Below are positions 1 to 11,130 of a DNA stretch of 64,000 bases, one piece after another. This stretch comes from Gymnopus androsaceus JB14 (lineage: Eukaryota > Basidiomycota > Agaricomycetes > Agaricales > Omphalotaceae), in the NCBI GenBank assembly GCA_009733575.1, contig ML769427.1:124001-188000 (forward strand), read 5' to 3'. How positions within the stretch are numbered: position 1 is the first letter of the stretch; the number at the start of each line of letters is the position of its first letter. The notes under the pieces are model-generated. The model ran no database searches, was not told the DNA's origin, and saw nothing but the letters and a program-made list of their open reading frames with translations. Both the position numbers and the translations under genes were made by a program.

Positions 1-411
1 ACCGCCGTTGCCCTGCCCAAGCTCCCGCAGGTCTTTGAGATCCTCATTCCGCAGATCAAACTTGACTTCAGCATTCAAATCGAGGCTAGCCAAAGTGTTG
101 GAAAGTGCTGTATGATATGTATTCCGCTTGTTTGTAGATAATGAAGCGGTATTTGGAGCTGAAGTTGAGTTGGACTGAACAGTAAGAAGATTTCCATCAT
201 CTATAGTGGCGGAAGTTGTGCTAGGAGGAAGCTTTGGAGCTTTTAAAGTCATCGGTGGGGGTCTCTTTTTCCCACTAGCTGGCGGAGCTTGTCGTGTTGG
301 GATTGGCTGCGCTGCGGGATCTGCAACGGTCGGAGAGACTGGAGATGCCGGAGGAGCAGTGGCCAGCTGAAGAGCTTTGAAGTTTCTCTTCTTTCGAATT
401 GGGGTTGCCAT
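1..411 (-). CDS. STE7: MAP kinase kinase (Ste7/Fuz7 type), 5' end only
   Basis: The minus strand reads open from an ATG at 411-409 to the window edge, giving 137 N-terminal residues. They start MATPIRKKRNFKALQL, pass through a Pro/Ser/Thr-rich stretch with a basic GKKRPPPM segment, and end with EVKFDLRNEDLKDL followed by ELGQGNGG. That last motif is the beginning of the glycine-rich ATP loop of MEK-family kinases, so the catalytic domain lies beyond position 1. MAPKKs of the Ste7/Fuz7 class phosphorylate the pheromone/filamentation MAP kinase. Family membership is clear from the loop and its acidic lead-in. Assignment to Ste7 rather than Mkk or Pbs2 is an inference from the GQGNGG wording. 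No intron is needed in the visible part. Confidence 0.8.
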   Translation of the reverse strand, partial: MATPIRKKRNFKALQLATAPPASPVSPTVADPAAQPIPTRQAPPASGKKRPPPMTLKAPKLPPSTTSATIDDGNLLTVQSNSTSAPNTASLSTNKRNTYHTALSNTLASLDLNAEVKFDLRNEDLKDLRELGQGNGG

Positions 412-1770
412 TGCGGTCACGGCTAGATGGAACGAAAGAGAGATTGTGCGGAGGAACACGATGTGTGACTCACTGAAAATTCTGGCGTGACACTGTGGGA
501 ATTGGAATGTATCAGTCATCTTTAATACCATCTATACGCCATTTCGGCTCATTTCGGCCTTTCTGCCAACTTATACGTGCCTTTCCTTATAAGCCCTTTC
601 ATGTTGCAAAAATGTCCAGTCACCAGTCAAACCTAGAGCAATGCTCAGGGCTCGCATCGTCAAGACAGCGTCTGACACCCGTTAATAATAATGGATGCCG
701 CAATGGACTCGGACTCGGACACGGTGGGTTTATAAGGGAGCAAAATTCTTCTTTTCATTCATCTCTGATCATCTTCGCCATTTGCCATCCGTATGTGGCA
801 TGCTACATCCATAGAACTCCAAAGAGCTCCAAAGTCTCCATCCGGGCTTCCAAGCCAGGTACAAGGTTGTTTCCATATCTGGCGACGTACATATGAATAG
901 ACCGCATCTTACACCAGCATCTGCGTTGCGACAATTATTTCTATTGCGCTACTTCCATAGCTGGTTAGATTATTCCATTTCGATCCCAGCTCTTTCATGA
1001 TAATCCTTGATGGTTTCGTGACGGTCTTTATTCCGTAAGCACTTCACGACAGAAAAATAGGCTGGCAGTGGAAGGATGAATGCTGTGGGTCTTGCAGCTG
1101 TTTCAAAAAAGTGACGCAAGCCTGGGTAAATTGAATGGAACGGGAGTAGGATTTGAAGTGGCCTCTGTTTTCCGAAACAACTGGCCCTAACATAGGATAG
1201 GATATGAATTATAATGGCCAAGGTCCGTTTCCGAGCAACCTATGTATACTACGTCAGTCAGGATCGGTCGGGATTCAAGCTATGTAGTCGGTGACCCCAA
1301 ACTGCGTCACGGAACATCTCTCTCTCAGCTTCCAAATATCGCTCTACGGAACCCTCTTCTGCGGAGAGAAATTTTCGCCTTCGATTATTTAATTTACAGA
1401 AATATGTGGCAAAAATACAGGAAAACAAAACAGTCGTTGTGATAACCATCAGACTACTACTAGTTTGTTCAAGCCTCCTTGGTGGTCTTCGGTCACTCGG
1501 ATACTGCTATTAAATCTTTCTCAGGAAATAACGGTCACCACCGTCAAGCTTATTCCTGGCACCGCACATTTAATTTATAAGTGGAAGTCTGATTTCGAAC
1601 TGGTAAACTTTTTTTTTTTGTTACGCTTACATTTTTTCAAGCTAAGACTCTGTACACTAGTGTAGAGAGCAGTAAGCAGTTAGACTGGACTGTGAGGTCC
1701 AAAATCTTACGAACGAAAGCAAGGTCCTCGAAGCAGCGACTAAAACGACTTTAGGGATCAGGAATCAGGA
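412..1770. other. intergenic region, no supported gene
   Basis: About 1.36 kb upstream of the MAPKK start. Open frames of up to 133 codons occur on both strands, but none shows a recognisable domain, plausible splice joins or a coherent composition. I see only promoter-type sequence for the MAPKK and AT-rich spacer, with a T9 run near 1611. Confidence 0.5.
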
Positions 1771-2184
1771 TGGGATATCCCGACCTTGTCTTCGAGTATA
1801 GAGTGCTCTGTGATGTCCTTGACATCAAAATTATTCAAAGTACTTTGGCCGGTCAGTACTCTTCGAGAATTGATCGAATTATCAAGAGTTTCTTCAAGAA
1901 ACTGGAATTCATTCAGGAATCATCTGTCTGATTTTGATACTTACGGTTCTGATTATTTAGACGAGTACTCGGAGGACGAGTAAGAAAAAGGCCGCCGCTG
2001 ATGCTTTCAATCGTTATGTAGACGAAGAAGGCCTCAGCATTCCCTCCCTCGAATGCTTAAGGAGATGAGGGGAATGCTGACAAAATTTCTCGGTACTCCA
2101 CATCGAGACGTCAAAGAGCACGAGTTGATTGATTCGCTTAAACTTGACATCCCGGAGGATATCGTATCTAGGATGAAATTGTAA
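1771..2184 (+). pseudogene. coding relic, unidentified
   Basis: Three adjacent stretches look like protein but lie in different frames. The first runs from an ATG at 1771 (MGYPDLVFEYRVLCDVLDI). The second is an acidic run ending DYLDEYSEDE near 1980. The third is a charged tail around 1984-2184, KKKAAADAFNRYVDEEGLS and then, in another frame, GTPHRDVKEHELIDSLKL followed by DIPEDIVSRMKL and a stop. The switch near 2050 looks like a single-base shift. I do not recognise the family. It may be a decayed gene, or a small intron-split gene whose joins I could not resolve. Confidence 0.35.
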
Positions 2185-3350
2185 TGTAGAAACTATGGAT
2201 GCGAGGTTTTATCAAGAATAAACGTCCTCTTGCGCTCAATTCATTGAATCTGCAATTTGGAGTTCTTAGCGTTTTTACCGACATTGCATGCTTCGTTAAT
2301 TAGCCTCAATCGACTTTTTTGAAATCTCTTCCAAGACCATCATCTGGAACATTTTCTTCTTTTCAACCGAGTCAAGAGGAGTAGTAAAGGAACGACAGAT
2401 GGGTCGCTGGAGGTCTGGTAATATTGAAGTAACGCTCGTTTGGGTCAGCCTCCTAGCAGCTTGAGTTGAACTGTTGGGTGAAGATGATAGTGCGGTCTTT
2501 GACCAACTCGCGTCGCGCGCGCGCGCGTCGTGGTAAAATAGTTGACCACGTGAAACACTTGCTTTCAGCCAGCACTCACTCGATAGTGTTTCGGCACTGA
2601 ACTTGGGGACTGAGCTCGATTTCCCTCTTCCAGTACCGGTGAATAACAATCATAAACTTTCTCGCTCTAGATTGGCTTCGGATTCATGCTCACAAGATCT
2701 CTTTCCACTTGTGATTGCATCCGATTGGTAGTTTCCCGAAGTTCCTATCTTGACAAACTGCTTCTTACAAGAATATTCTTTCTCTACTTTGCTGTCCATG
2801 CCAAACGTTTCCCCGAATTCACAGCTGCTACTTATTGGATCAAATTCTCAGACTTTGTCGGGGTCAATAACCTCGCTCTTTCCACGTATCCTCTCGCAAG
2901 GAAAGCCTTGATATCGCTGGATAGTGTGCGTAGACCTCGTGTTGCGAGAGCCTCGTTTTTCGTACAACTGTGTGCAAGATTGTGACTTACATGCACATAA
3001 CACGTGTGTGATAGGACTAGTAGGTGTTGTTCTTTTAACTTCTGGCCGCAGGCTTGATTGTTACTCCCCCTCCCTTGTAGCTTGCGGCTCCTCTTTCATA
3101 CTTCCACTGTATGTGACGTCTAGAATTCCCGCGAGAATTTGGGTATAAAGCTTGCATGTCACTCGCTACGTGTTTTAGTTCGTCCAACCCCCTTTGTGCC
3201 AACAGTCCTATATCACCGCGTCTGTATCTACACCTGCCGGCATCTGTACGATATGCCCGTTCCCCAAGAGCCGTACGTCGTGCTGTGCTCGTTTGGTTTC
3301 GTCATTACATGTCACTAATGTTTTACTCTTCAGAGTTTCTTACCCACCAG
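2185..3350. other. intergenic region and probable 5' leader
   Basis: No supported gene. An alternating CG tract lies near 2512-2528. The last 200 bases form the promoter and leader of the gene starting at 3351. A GTACGT...CAG segment at about 3272-3332 could be a leader intron, with CTAAT as branch-like sequence. Confidence 0.45.
3144..3149 (+). promoter_or_regulatory. TATA box of the coiled-coil protein gene
   Basis: TATAAA lies about 200 bases before the chosen ATG at 3351. The distance leaves room for a leader with a short intron. The match is exact, but its use is inferred. Confidence 0.4.
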
Positions 3351-5761
3351 ATGTCCGTGATGGAAACATCGGATCGCCAGTCGACGTCGTCTGGATCTAC
3401 GGACTACTATAGACCTGACATTCACGATGAGATCCACGCCTCAGAATTCCCTTTTCCGCCACTCAGCACGCGTAAAGAAAGTAAACCTCGTCGGTCCAGT
3501 TCGCATTCGCGGCACTCCTCGCATTCCATTTCGGCTCTTCTAATTATGACGAACGAGCGATTAACATTGGCTAATGCAAGGAATGCTACTCTCGAAACAC
3601 AGAAGGAAGAACTTTTACTTCGTTTCGCATCTTTGGTGAAAGACAAAGCTTCAGTTGAGGCGGAACTACGGGCAACACAGGAGAGCTTACGGCTGCATCG
3701 GGTGCAGTTGGAGGTAGCTCAAAGAGAAGTCAATAGAGCAACCGAGGTGGTGCGTGGAGTTGACAAGGCGCGAGTTGAAGCTGAGAACGAAGCTGCTCGA
3801 CTGAGAAGTAAACTCAGACAACTGGAAGAGGAGAAGGTGACACGTCAAGGTTGGGAGGAAGGTTGGGATATCGGGTTCCATGAGGGTATAGAGCGAGCTC
3901 AAGCTGAAAGTGGATTAATGGATCGTTTCATACGCAGACGAAGAGGATCTTCCACACGACGCAGGGCAGACAGTAGAGATGGTGAAACGGATGGAGATGA
4001 GAATGGTGCCGATGATTCTACGGTATCGACTCCAGTAAGGAGAACTAGGTCCTCATCGACAAGGTAAATTTCATTCATAGTATTTACTATATCTAAAAGT
4101 GATTTCTTGCTAGGTCTCGCAAAACTTCCGTTCCTGATGCCGGTCCTTATGTACCTCCTTTACCAATTCCAACTGTCACTACACCAATTCCGCTCGATAT
4201 TCCTAATACGCAGCCTCAGCAACCAGTGTCCCGACCACCTTCTGCTGGCCGGTTTCGTGAACGTGTACGTTCGCTAACTTCGAGATCAACACCTCGCTCT
4301 CCGTCTTCTTCTGGTCATCATCCACCAACGCACCAACGATCCCAATCTAGGTCATCTCGCACACATGTCAATGTCCCCGAACCGTCTCAAAACAGCTCCC
4401 CAGAAGTCATTCATCCCTTGCCCACTCCCAGTAGACCCCCTTTGAGCCCCACCATGTCCCATCGTTCGACTATCCTCCCTGATAACTATATCCCGATGCT
4501 GGATAAAGAGGATAATTTCATCCCCATGCCACCTCCGCACGAACTTAGTATGCCGGTTCCGTCAGCTACGCCAGCCCCATCAGAGCCAGAAATGGTACGG
4601 GAACGGCGGGAGATGCGGGAAAACAGAAGAAGCAGAGCCATATCTAATGTATCGAGGGCCTCGACGAGAATTTCGGAATACGATCTTGTCAGTCCACCTG
4701 CGCACGAGGGTAGCGGCGAGGGCTCACGAGGGCCGTATTTCAGTGGAATACATAGGGAAAGAAGCCCGACACCAGGCCCTGGATCTAGACGAATGGTCGA
4801 AGAATGGCGAAACATAATGTCGCCCTCACCTCCAGGGAGAATAGAGAATGAGGGAATTGTAAATGGAGTACCTTCTGAGGTAAGTCTCGGTTCTGCTTGC
4901 TAGACATTCCACTATTCATTCCCACTATTATCTGTTTCTCTCTCTTATTCACCTTAAAATCTCAAGTGAGAAATTTTCATTCATAATTTCGTCAGGCGCC
5001 TCCTCGGATGCAATCCCCTACTACTGGCAGACGGTCTCGCAGTCCCCGGGTCTCTGGTGGTCCCCGACAGCGAAAACCTATTGTGATGCCTAAGCCGCTA
5101 TCTGTCCTACAAAATGATCCTCAAAGCTCCTCAAATATCCAACGAATTCAAGCAGAAGCAGATCGAGCATCTGAGCATCCAATAACCCCTCCGCGGTACT
5201 ATCGCACTGAACAACTTCAGCAGGAGGCTTACACACATTCCGGGCCCTCGACCGCTAACGACACGCCCACAGAATCATCCCCTCCAGCGGGAACTGCTCG
5301 TACGAAGACACCTATGGCTTGGCTCAGAAAACACTTCCAGCGGTCATATTCTAGCCCTGTGGTTCCAAATATTGAGATAGAGCCCCCGGTGAGTGTTCGG
5401 TTCCCATGTGGTTCTTGCCTCCGTTCTGACCTTTTTGGTTTCTCTGCAGTCCCAAACACCGACTAATACTAGCTCAGGCAATAGCAGTACGAGAATGAAT
5501 CCCGTGCTGCTCACACCTGAAGACGCAAATCGACCAGCGCTTCCTAACGACATCATATCTGAAGCTACTCGAGGCATATCTATCCTTCCGTCATCTACAC
5601 CACTCCCCCATAGTCCTATCACTATCCAACTACCAGACGAAGAGCTCCCGCTGGGTTTCGTACCGATGACGCCCGTGATGGCTTATTCATCACCAAGAGG
5701 AGCAGAGCACTACTACGAGGATTCTGGATCTATGTTCTCTCCAATTCCTGATAACTACTAG
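3351..5761 (+). CDS. coiled-coil, Ser/Pro/Arg-rich protein of unknown function
   Basis: Four exons join in frame: 3351-4063, 4114-4879, 4996-5388 and 5450-5761, giving 727 residues. Residues about 60-160 form a long charged heptad-like coiled coil (for example LETQKEELLLRFASLVKDK). The rest is disordered and rich in Ser, Pro and Arg, with patches such as STRRRADSRDG. I chose ATG 3351 (MSVMETSDRQS) because the upstream in-frame extension falls inside a likely leader intron. No enzymatic or known binding domain is visible, so a scaffold or cytoskeletal role is only a guess. Oddity: after the stop at 5759-5761, a same-style Ser/Arg-rich frame continues one base out of phase for some 57 codons (ending about 5960). 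Confidence 0.75.
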
Positions 5762-6177
5762 TCTTCCGGATCCCTTCCGCAGTGGTCCGGGGTCTCCTAT
5801 CCAGAGGCCAGCGACTGCTTCGGGAGCCGAATTTGCTGAGAAGGAGTATGCACGAAGTCCGAGGTCAAGAGCGATGAGCTTTGGTGGGCATGGGGGATGG
5901 GCTTCTCCTGATTCTGCAAGGCTTAGCCGGCCATTGTCTCTGTTTTCTGACGACTGAGATGCGTTTCGCGATATGAATTCAGTAATTTGACGATTATTAT
6001 TCTATCTACTTTGTAAGTATCATACTGGGTATGGTTTTTTAAAAAGCGTCTCCACTAGTGTGCTACAGAATATATTATTATGTTGAGAGCTAGTAGGCGC
6101 CCGAATGACGACTTGTAAACGCGCGCGCTTGTTTTAATGTTTATTATCTGCCACTATCTCATATTCGCTGCTTTCGA

Positions 6178-9100
6178 ATGCTTGCCAAAGAAGCGCAAAA
6201 AAGAACTCCAATTGCCTGTGACGGATGTCGCGCTAGAAAGAGTAAGCATTAAAAAAGTCTAGGTCAATTGGCTGTGCTGAGTGTAGTTCAGTCAGATGTG
6301 AGGCCAGGATTGTTACGAATCTATAATCGTTCTTATTCTAAAGGAAAGGTGACGGCGATGATACACAAGAGGGAGAGCCGTGCTCAAAATGCGTCAATGT
6401 AAGGATAAAGTGTACATATACTTATAAACGAAAGGTATGTTGTCAGTTCAACTTTGTATCACTGCTGGGAACTCAACACTCAATAGAAACGCAAGCCCAA
6501 CGTTCCCAAGAATTCTACCAAGCTTGATTCAGCTCAGGCGTTGATAGAAGAAGTTCTCTCCTCTCCGGAATCCTACATCCCACCTTTAGATCCCGCGGCT
6601 GCCCGAGACGTTATCATTTCCATTGCGAAATATGCGCGTTCCATTGAAGAACATCTAGCTCGTTCGCGAGCCGCTATAATACATATGGGCGCAGATTCGC
6701 CCCTTACTCAACCAAGTTCGTCACAGAGGGAATCTGCTTCTCCGCCTTCTGATGCCTATAGCTCTGAAGACTCCGATGATGAACAGGTCAATAGCGAGAG
6801 CTTTAGGCTACTCTCCATGGGTCACTCGGACGCCCGTCACTGGGGGAAATCGAGCAATTTCAGATTCATCTACAGTGCCATGAACCTGCCTGAAAGTAGA
6901 TTCTTGAATACTTTGTTGAGCCGTAAAAGGTCGGAGTATTGGGAATTCGATGTCGTGAGTTTCTCCCTGCTCGCAGTACTTGGATAACTAAACGATTATC
7001 TAGTGGAAGTTGCCTCAGCCATTAACTCCGCCGCCGCCGCCGTATAGGTTCCCTGAACCTGATCTCCTATGGCACTTGATCAGCATCTACTTCGACGAAA
7101 CTGCACCATATCTTCCTCTAATTCACGCGCCATCATTCAAGAGAGCTGTCACCAACGGTCTGCATCTCCTTGATCACAACTTTGGTGCAGTCGTCTTGGC
7201 CGTCTGTGCTATCGGGGCTCGGGGCTCTGATGATCCTCGTGTCCTACGTTATGATACAAAGCTAACGTCTGGATGGCAGTGGTTCCGACAGATTCGTCTG
7301 CTCCGACCTAATCTCATTGAAACTACTTCTGTCCATGAGCTCCAGCTATATTGTGTACGTCCGCCCAGCCATGAAGATGAGCCTACTGATTGAGCACTAG
7401 TTAGCCTACATGTATCTTCAACATACAAACATGTGGGATTCAACCTGGGCTTTGATTGGACTCGGTCTACGATTAGCGATCGACAAAGGAATCCATCGCT
7501 TGAAACCTGGCAGCACGCGGACAGTGGAGAACGAGTCATTGATACGCGCTTTCTGGATCCTTCGAAGTTTTGATATAATACAGGGTTTAGCTCTGGGACG
7601 TCCTCCGACCACAACTTCGGAAGAGTGAGTCCCTCCTCTTGTTTTTTTGTTTCCTTTGCCTACATACACGATTCCTAGTTTCGATCTGGATACGCCAGCG
7701 GAGTGTGACGACGAATACTGGGGGAGGACAGGGAACAGCGAGCCATTCACACAGCCCGTGGGGAAACTGACCTTGCTCTCATTTTACATACACTACTTGA
7801 AACTGATGGAGATTGCTGCATCGGTGCAAAAATCCATCGTATGTCGAAGTTTGTCCGCTGAATTTCTTTAATTACTGACGATCAATCATGCAGTATTCCA
7901 TTAAAACACTTGACTCTCGCGGTGACGGTGTCTCTCCCGCTGAACGAAATCGGCAGAAGGTAATGGAACAGGATTCTGCATTGAATGATTGGTTAGCTTC
8001 TCTCCCTACCCATTGTAAGCACATACGTCGATTCTACATTTAACATGGTCTAAGTGATTGTCTGGACTCTGTAGTACGATGGGATCCTCACCAACCCAAC
8101 GGAATTTTCCTCAACCAATCGGCGATCCTTCATACAATGTATCATTGGGTGCAGATTCAAGTGCAAAAGACCTTTATCTATCGTCCGGGCTCGAGTCATT
8201 CTCCTCAATCTTTCCCTTCGCTCGCGATATGCACATTGGCTGCGAGGTCGACAGTGCGGATGGTACAAGTACTGCGTCAGAGATCCACCGAACGACAGGG
8301 TACGGTGGCGGTGAATAGAGTTTTGGTGAGTATCTTGAAATTTCTCCTCCGGTGAGGATTGATCTGAAACCCTGTATTTCAGCTGCAAGTAGCTCACTCT
8401 GCTTCGATTTTGACGTTGATTCTTTGGAGGAATACACAAGGGATCAGCACTGGCCCATCCACGGATATGAAAACCGTAGCGTCCGATGTTTCACTGTCAA
8501 TTGATCTAATGGCAACGGCTGAAACAACGTGAGCAATTTGTCTTTAATAGCGATTTTCACCACTTATTTCTTGGTTTTAGGTCTCAAACATTTGGGCAGA
8601 TAAGGTGCAAATGTCGTCTACAGAGTCTAACTAAATTATTCATTTCTGTGTTCTAGGGATAAGCTAATGGCATTTGTCGACGCTGAAGGAATTTTATCAA
8701 ATATGCCAAACCGGGTATCCACGACATTAAAAAGGATGAGAGAGGATGGAGTAGGCGCTCCTTTGCCCTCCAGTTCTGAACATCTAGAACCAGATATTAA
8801 TGAAATCGAGCATCGACTTCTAGCGGGCTCTCAGCGTGCAGCAGCCTATATGGCAAGTGTCGGTGACTTCGGTCAATCTCCTCCAAATTCATTCGTAAAT
8901 GTACACTCTTTGCACTTCGAATCTTCCGCTTCAACGTGGGCGTACCAAGATGGAGGACGCTTTGGTATAGCCGATACACATATACCGACCGCTGCTGGGG
9001 GAGATAGTCAAAGTTGGTCTTCCGAAACCCACTGCTCTTCCTCGTTCTGACTGAAGCTGTAGCTGCACAACACATATTGGGCACCGATGTTCTGGCCTCG

Positions 9101-9233
9101 GACACTGTCCAAAATGAGCTGTATGTTGTGCACGATTTTTCGATCTGGTTGATCTAATTGGGTATATGACAGCGTTGACTGGGATAGCTTTATGAAAGAT
9201 GTCGACGATGCATTGGTTTCGATGTGGGCTTGA
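6178..9233 (+). CDS. Zn2Cys6 fungal transcription factor, paralogue A
   Basis: DNA-binding regulator with an N-terminal zinc cluster and a middle fungal-specific regulatory domain. The cluster reads CDGCRARK-IRC-DG...EPCSKC...IKC, split over exons 6178-6241, 6292-6297 (only 6 nt) and 6349-6434. Further exons are 6487-6954, 7004-7354, 7401-7624, 7679-7838, 7894-8014, 8075-8325, 8383-8528, 8581-8604 and 8657 onward. The middle domain includes PYLPLIHAPSFKRAV and WDSTWALIGLGLRLA. The conserved tail DWDSFMKDVDDALVSMWA ends at 9233. With all joins the frame adds up to 788 residues, but the last-but-two intron begins with AT at 9004 instead of GT. If it is not spliced, translation stops at 9050. 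Targets are unknown. The gene is closely related to copies B and C. Confidence 0.8.
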
Positions 9234-9727
9234 ATGACCACCTTTCCTCGTACATAAGTAGCTTTACAGACAATGCTCATCTCATTTAGCCGTTCCTTTT
9301 CATCTGCTTGCGCATCTTCTAGGTGCTGGATGCTCTGGCATCAATTGACTTTTCATTTTTCACGTCTTGGCTGCACATTAAGACAGGGCTGGCTTAGTAG
9401 GTCAGAAACCAATGAGACCACGATTTGATAGGAACTGAAACTTTGGTTACTTTCCGCATGTCCTCTGGAGACTGTAACCCTATCAGCGTGGAGCTCGAGA
9501 TCCAAGTCAAATGTGGCTTTAAAAGAATAGATACAACACTCATCCCTACCAATGTCGTCTCCATCGTCGTCGCGGTTGAACTTAGTGCACTGGGCCTATG
9601 CACAATCGTCAAAATGATGTGTAGGCTTGAGTTGGCTTTTCTGGGGAAAGGACGATACAGAAACGAGGCTGAACTTGAGCTTGTTTATCATATATTCAAG
9701 CTTGCGCGAATGGCAAGAAGAATAGGT
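9234..9727. other. spacer between regulator A and hydrolase relic
   Basis: About 490 bases. A 103-codon open frame at 9425-9736 has no recognisable similarity, and its last bases run into the duplicated hydrolase segment. I see no gene here. Confidence 0.4.
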
Positions 9728-10470
9728 GGAAAGTAACCTAGTGAGAGGACAAGCGAGACTGCGCCTATAGAATGTCTAATCCCAACGAGTATATGAGAAG
9801 AAAAGTCGATATTGGGAACGACTGGGCCTTGCAAATCGAATCCAGCATGAGTGCGACCCCGGCCAGTCAGAAAAGCATGGATACTGCGACCGTATTCTTG
9901 CCAGTGAACTATCCAGCAAACGTGAGTTAAGAAGATCGTTCTAGGTACCATCCTACTCACAAGAATCATCACTCCGTCGAAGGGCTTCCTCGTTAAGCAA
10001 TGCTAAATCTCCCGAAGTTGGCGCGTCGATCGACCACATTTCTCGAATCTTGATGTTTGCTTACAATCCATTCTGCCACTGGGCAAGAAGGACCAGCAAG
10101 TCATCTATTACCGGCTCCCATTGCTCCTTATGAAAGCCACTACCATGAAAAAAGACTAGAGTCAGGCCATCCTGGGACATGGAAGGATTCCAATATCGTT
10201 TGGCGGTTGACACCAGTGGGTGCTGTGGCCGAGAGTCGAATGTGTATGATTCCTGGAGTGGGCCAACGATCTACAGCAGCGTCTCCCTACTGAGGCAGCT
10301 GTGAGCTCGTCGTTGTCTTGCCTCAGGTGTCCCGGAGAAGTGCTAGTGCCGCACTGGGATAATCTCCGGACGATCCGGCGTTCAGCCCTTGGACCATGCC
10401 GTGTAATAAAAACTTCCTTCCTTCCTTCCTTCCGAGAGTAGAGACGAGGTATGTAGTTCAGACTCAGATG
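9728..10470 (-). pseudogene. alpha/beta hydrolase, truncated and interrupted copy
   Basis: Near-identical to the 5' half (exon 1, intron 1 and part of exon 2) of the intact gene at 12252-13642, and truncated where exon 2 ends at 9728. Exon 1 carries a TAA in place of a Lys codon (GGATTGTAAGCAAAC on the minus strand, about 10055-10070). It is also split by about 176 foreign bases at 10254-10429. The Ser nucleophile motif is changed to RHSIG (GHSIG in the intact copy). It is a dead duplicate. Confidence 0.8.
10254..10433 (+). mobile_element. 5'-truncated retroposon-like insertion
   Basis: This block is absent from the otherwise matching intact copy near 13595. It ends with AATAAA (about 10404-10410) and then a (TTCC) repeat at 10413-10433. 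TTCC/GGAA is repeated at both edges, as expected for a short target duplication. A polyadenylation signal followed by a simple repeat suggests the 3' end of a LINE or a SINE. I cannot name the family from the sequence alone. Confidence 0.5.
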
Positions 10471-11125
10471 AAGACATGCTTCTTGCTCTAAGCTACATTT
10501 ACTTATAATGGGTTTGCTCGGTTGAACGGAGCCGATGAAGAATTCGACAGCGATCACAGTCCATCGTTGCACTGTGATTAGCGTTGGATTGGCGATACGG
10601 ATGAACCGCAACTGAGAAGTCCATTATGGATTTAAGTCAAGGAAGAAGTCGCCTTGTAAGTAAGCGCCTGAGTCAGTCTGTTCGACGATCAATATGTGCC
10701 TCAAGCTGGCCTCAAAGCTGCGCACTGGGACCGACGCAATGTATCGCTGGGAAAAAGGTAACGTTAGAGTTTTGTTTGAAATGCGCCCCCAGCTGGCTGA
10801 TATTTGGTTCTGTGACGCGGTAGGTCGACCGTGTATATTAGCAGCCTGAGACTATACTTGTAGTTCTCATCGAATGATGAATCGAGAATTTGTACATCTC
10901 TTACCTGGTGAAAGAGATCATGTTAGGTTTGTATCATAATCATCCTCGAATTAGGAAGTGTAAGCTCTTGTGAACTCCGATCTTTCTCTTTACATTTTCT
11001 ACTGGAAGGTTCCTTCAAATACCGAGCTAGATTCAGTGCTAACTGTGTAGGGATGGCTTATCTGACGGAAAGGGTTTTATGAGATGTTACTTGATAATTC
11101 GATGAAATTAGATCGGTTTTAGGCT
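10470..11125. repeat. flank of the segmental duplication
   Basis: This stretch matches 13650-13910 plus 14846-15235, for example the shared blocks GAAAGAGATCATGTTAGG and CATTTTCTACTGGAAGG. The second copy differs by carrying the transposon at 13912-14836. Apart from a 66-codon frame without meaning I see no gene here; it is the upstream region of the hydrolase in both copies. Confidence 0.65.
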
Positions 11126-11130
11126 AGGGA

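Noticed and set aside
495..896. 133-codon open frame on the plus strand
   Set aside because: No recognisable motif, mixed composition and no splice context; length alone is not persuasive in 1.3 kb of spacer.
9425..9736. 103-codon open frame between regulator A and the hydrolase relic
   Set aside because: Ends inside the duplicated non-coding strand of the hydrolase segment and resembles nothing known.
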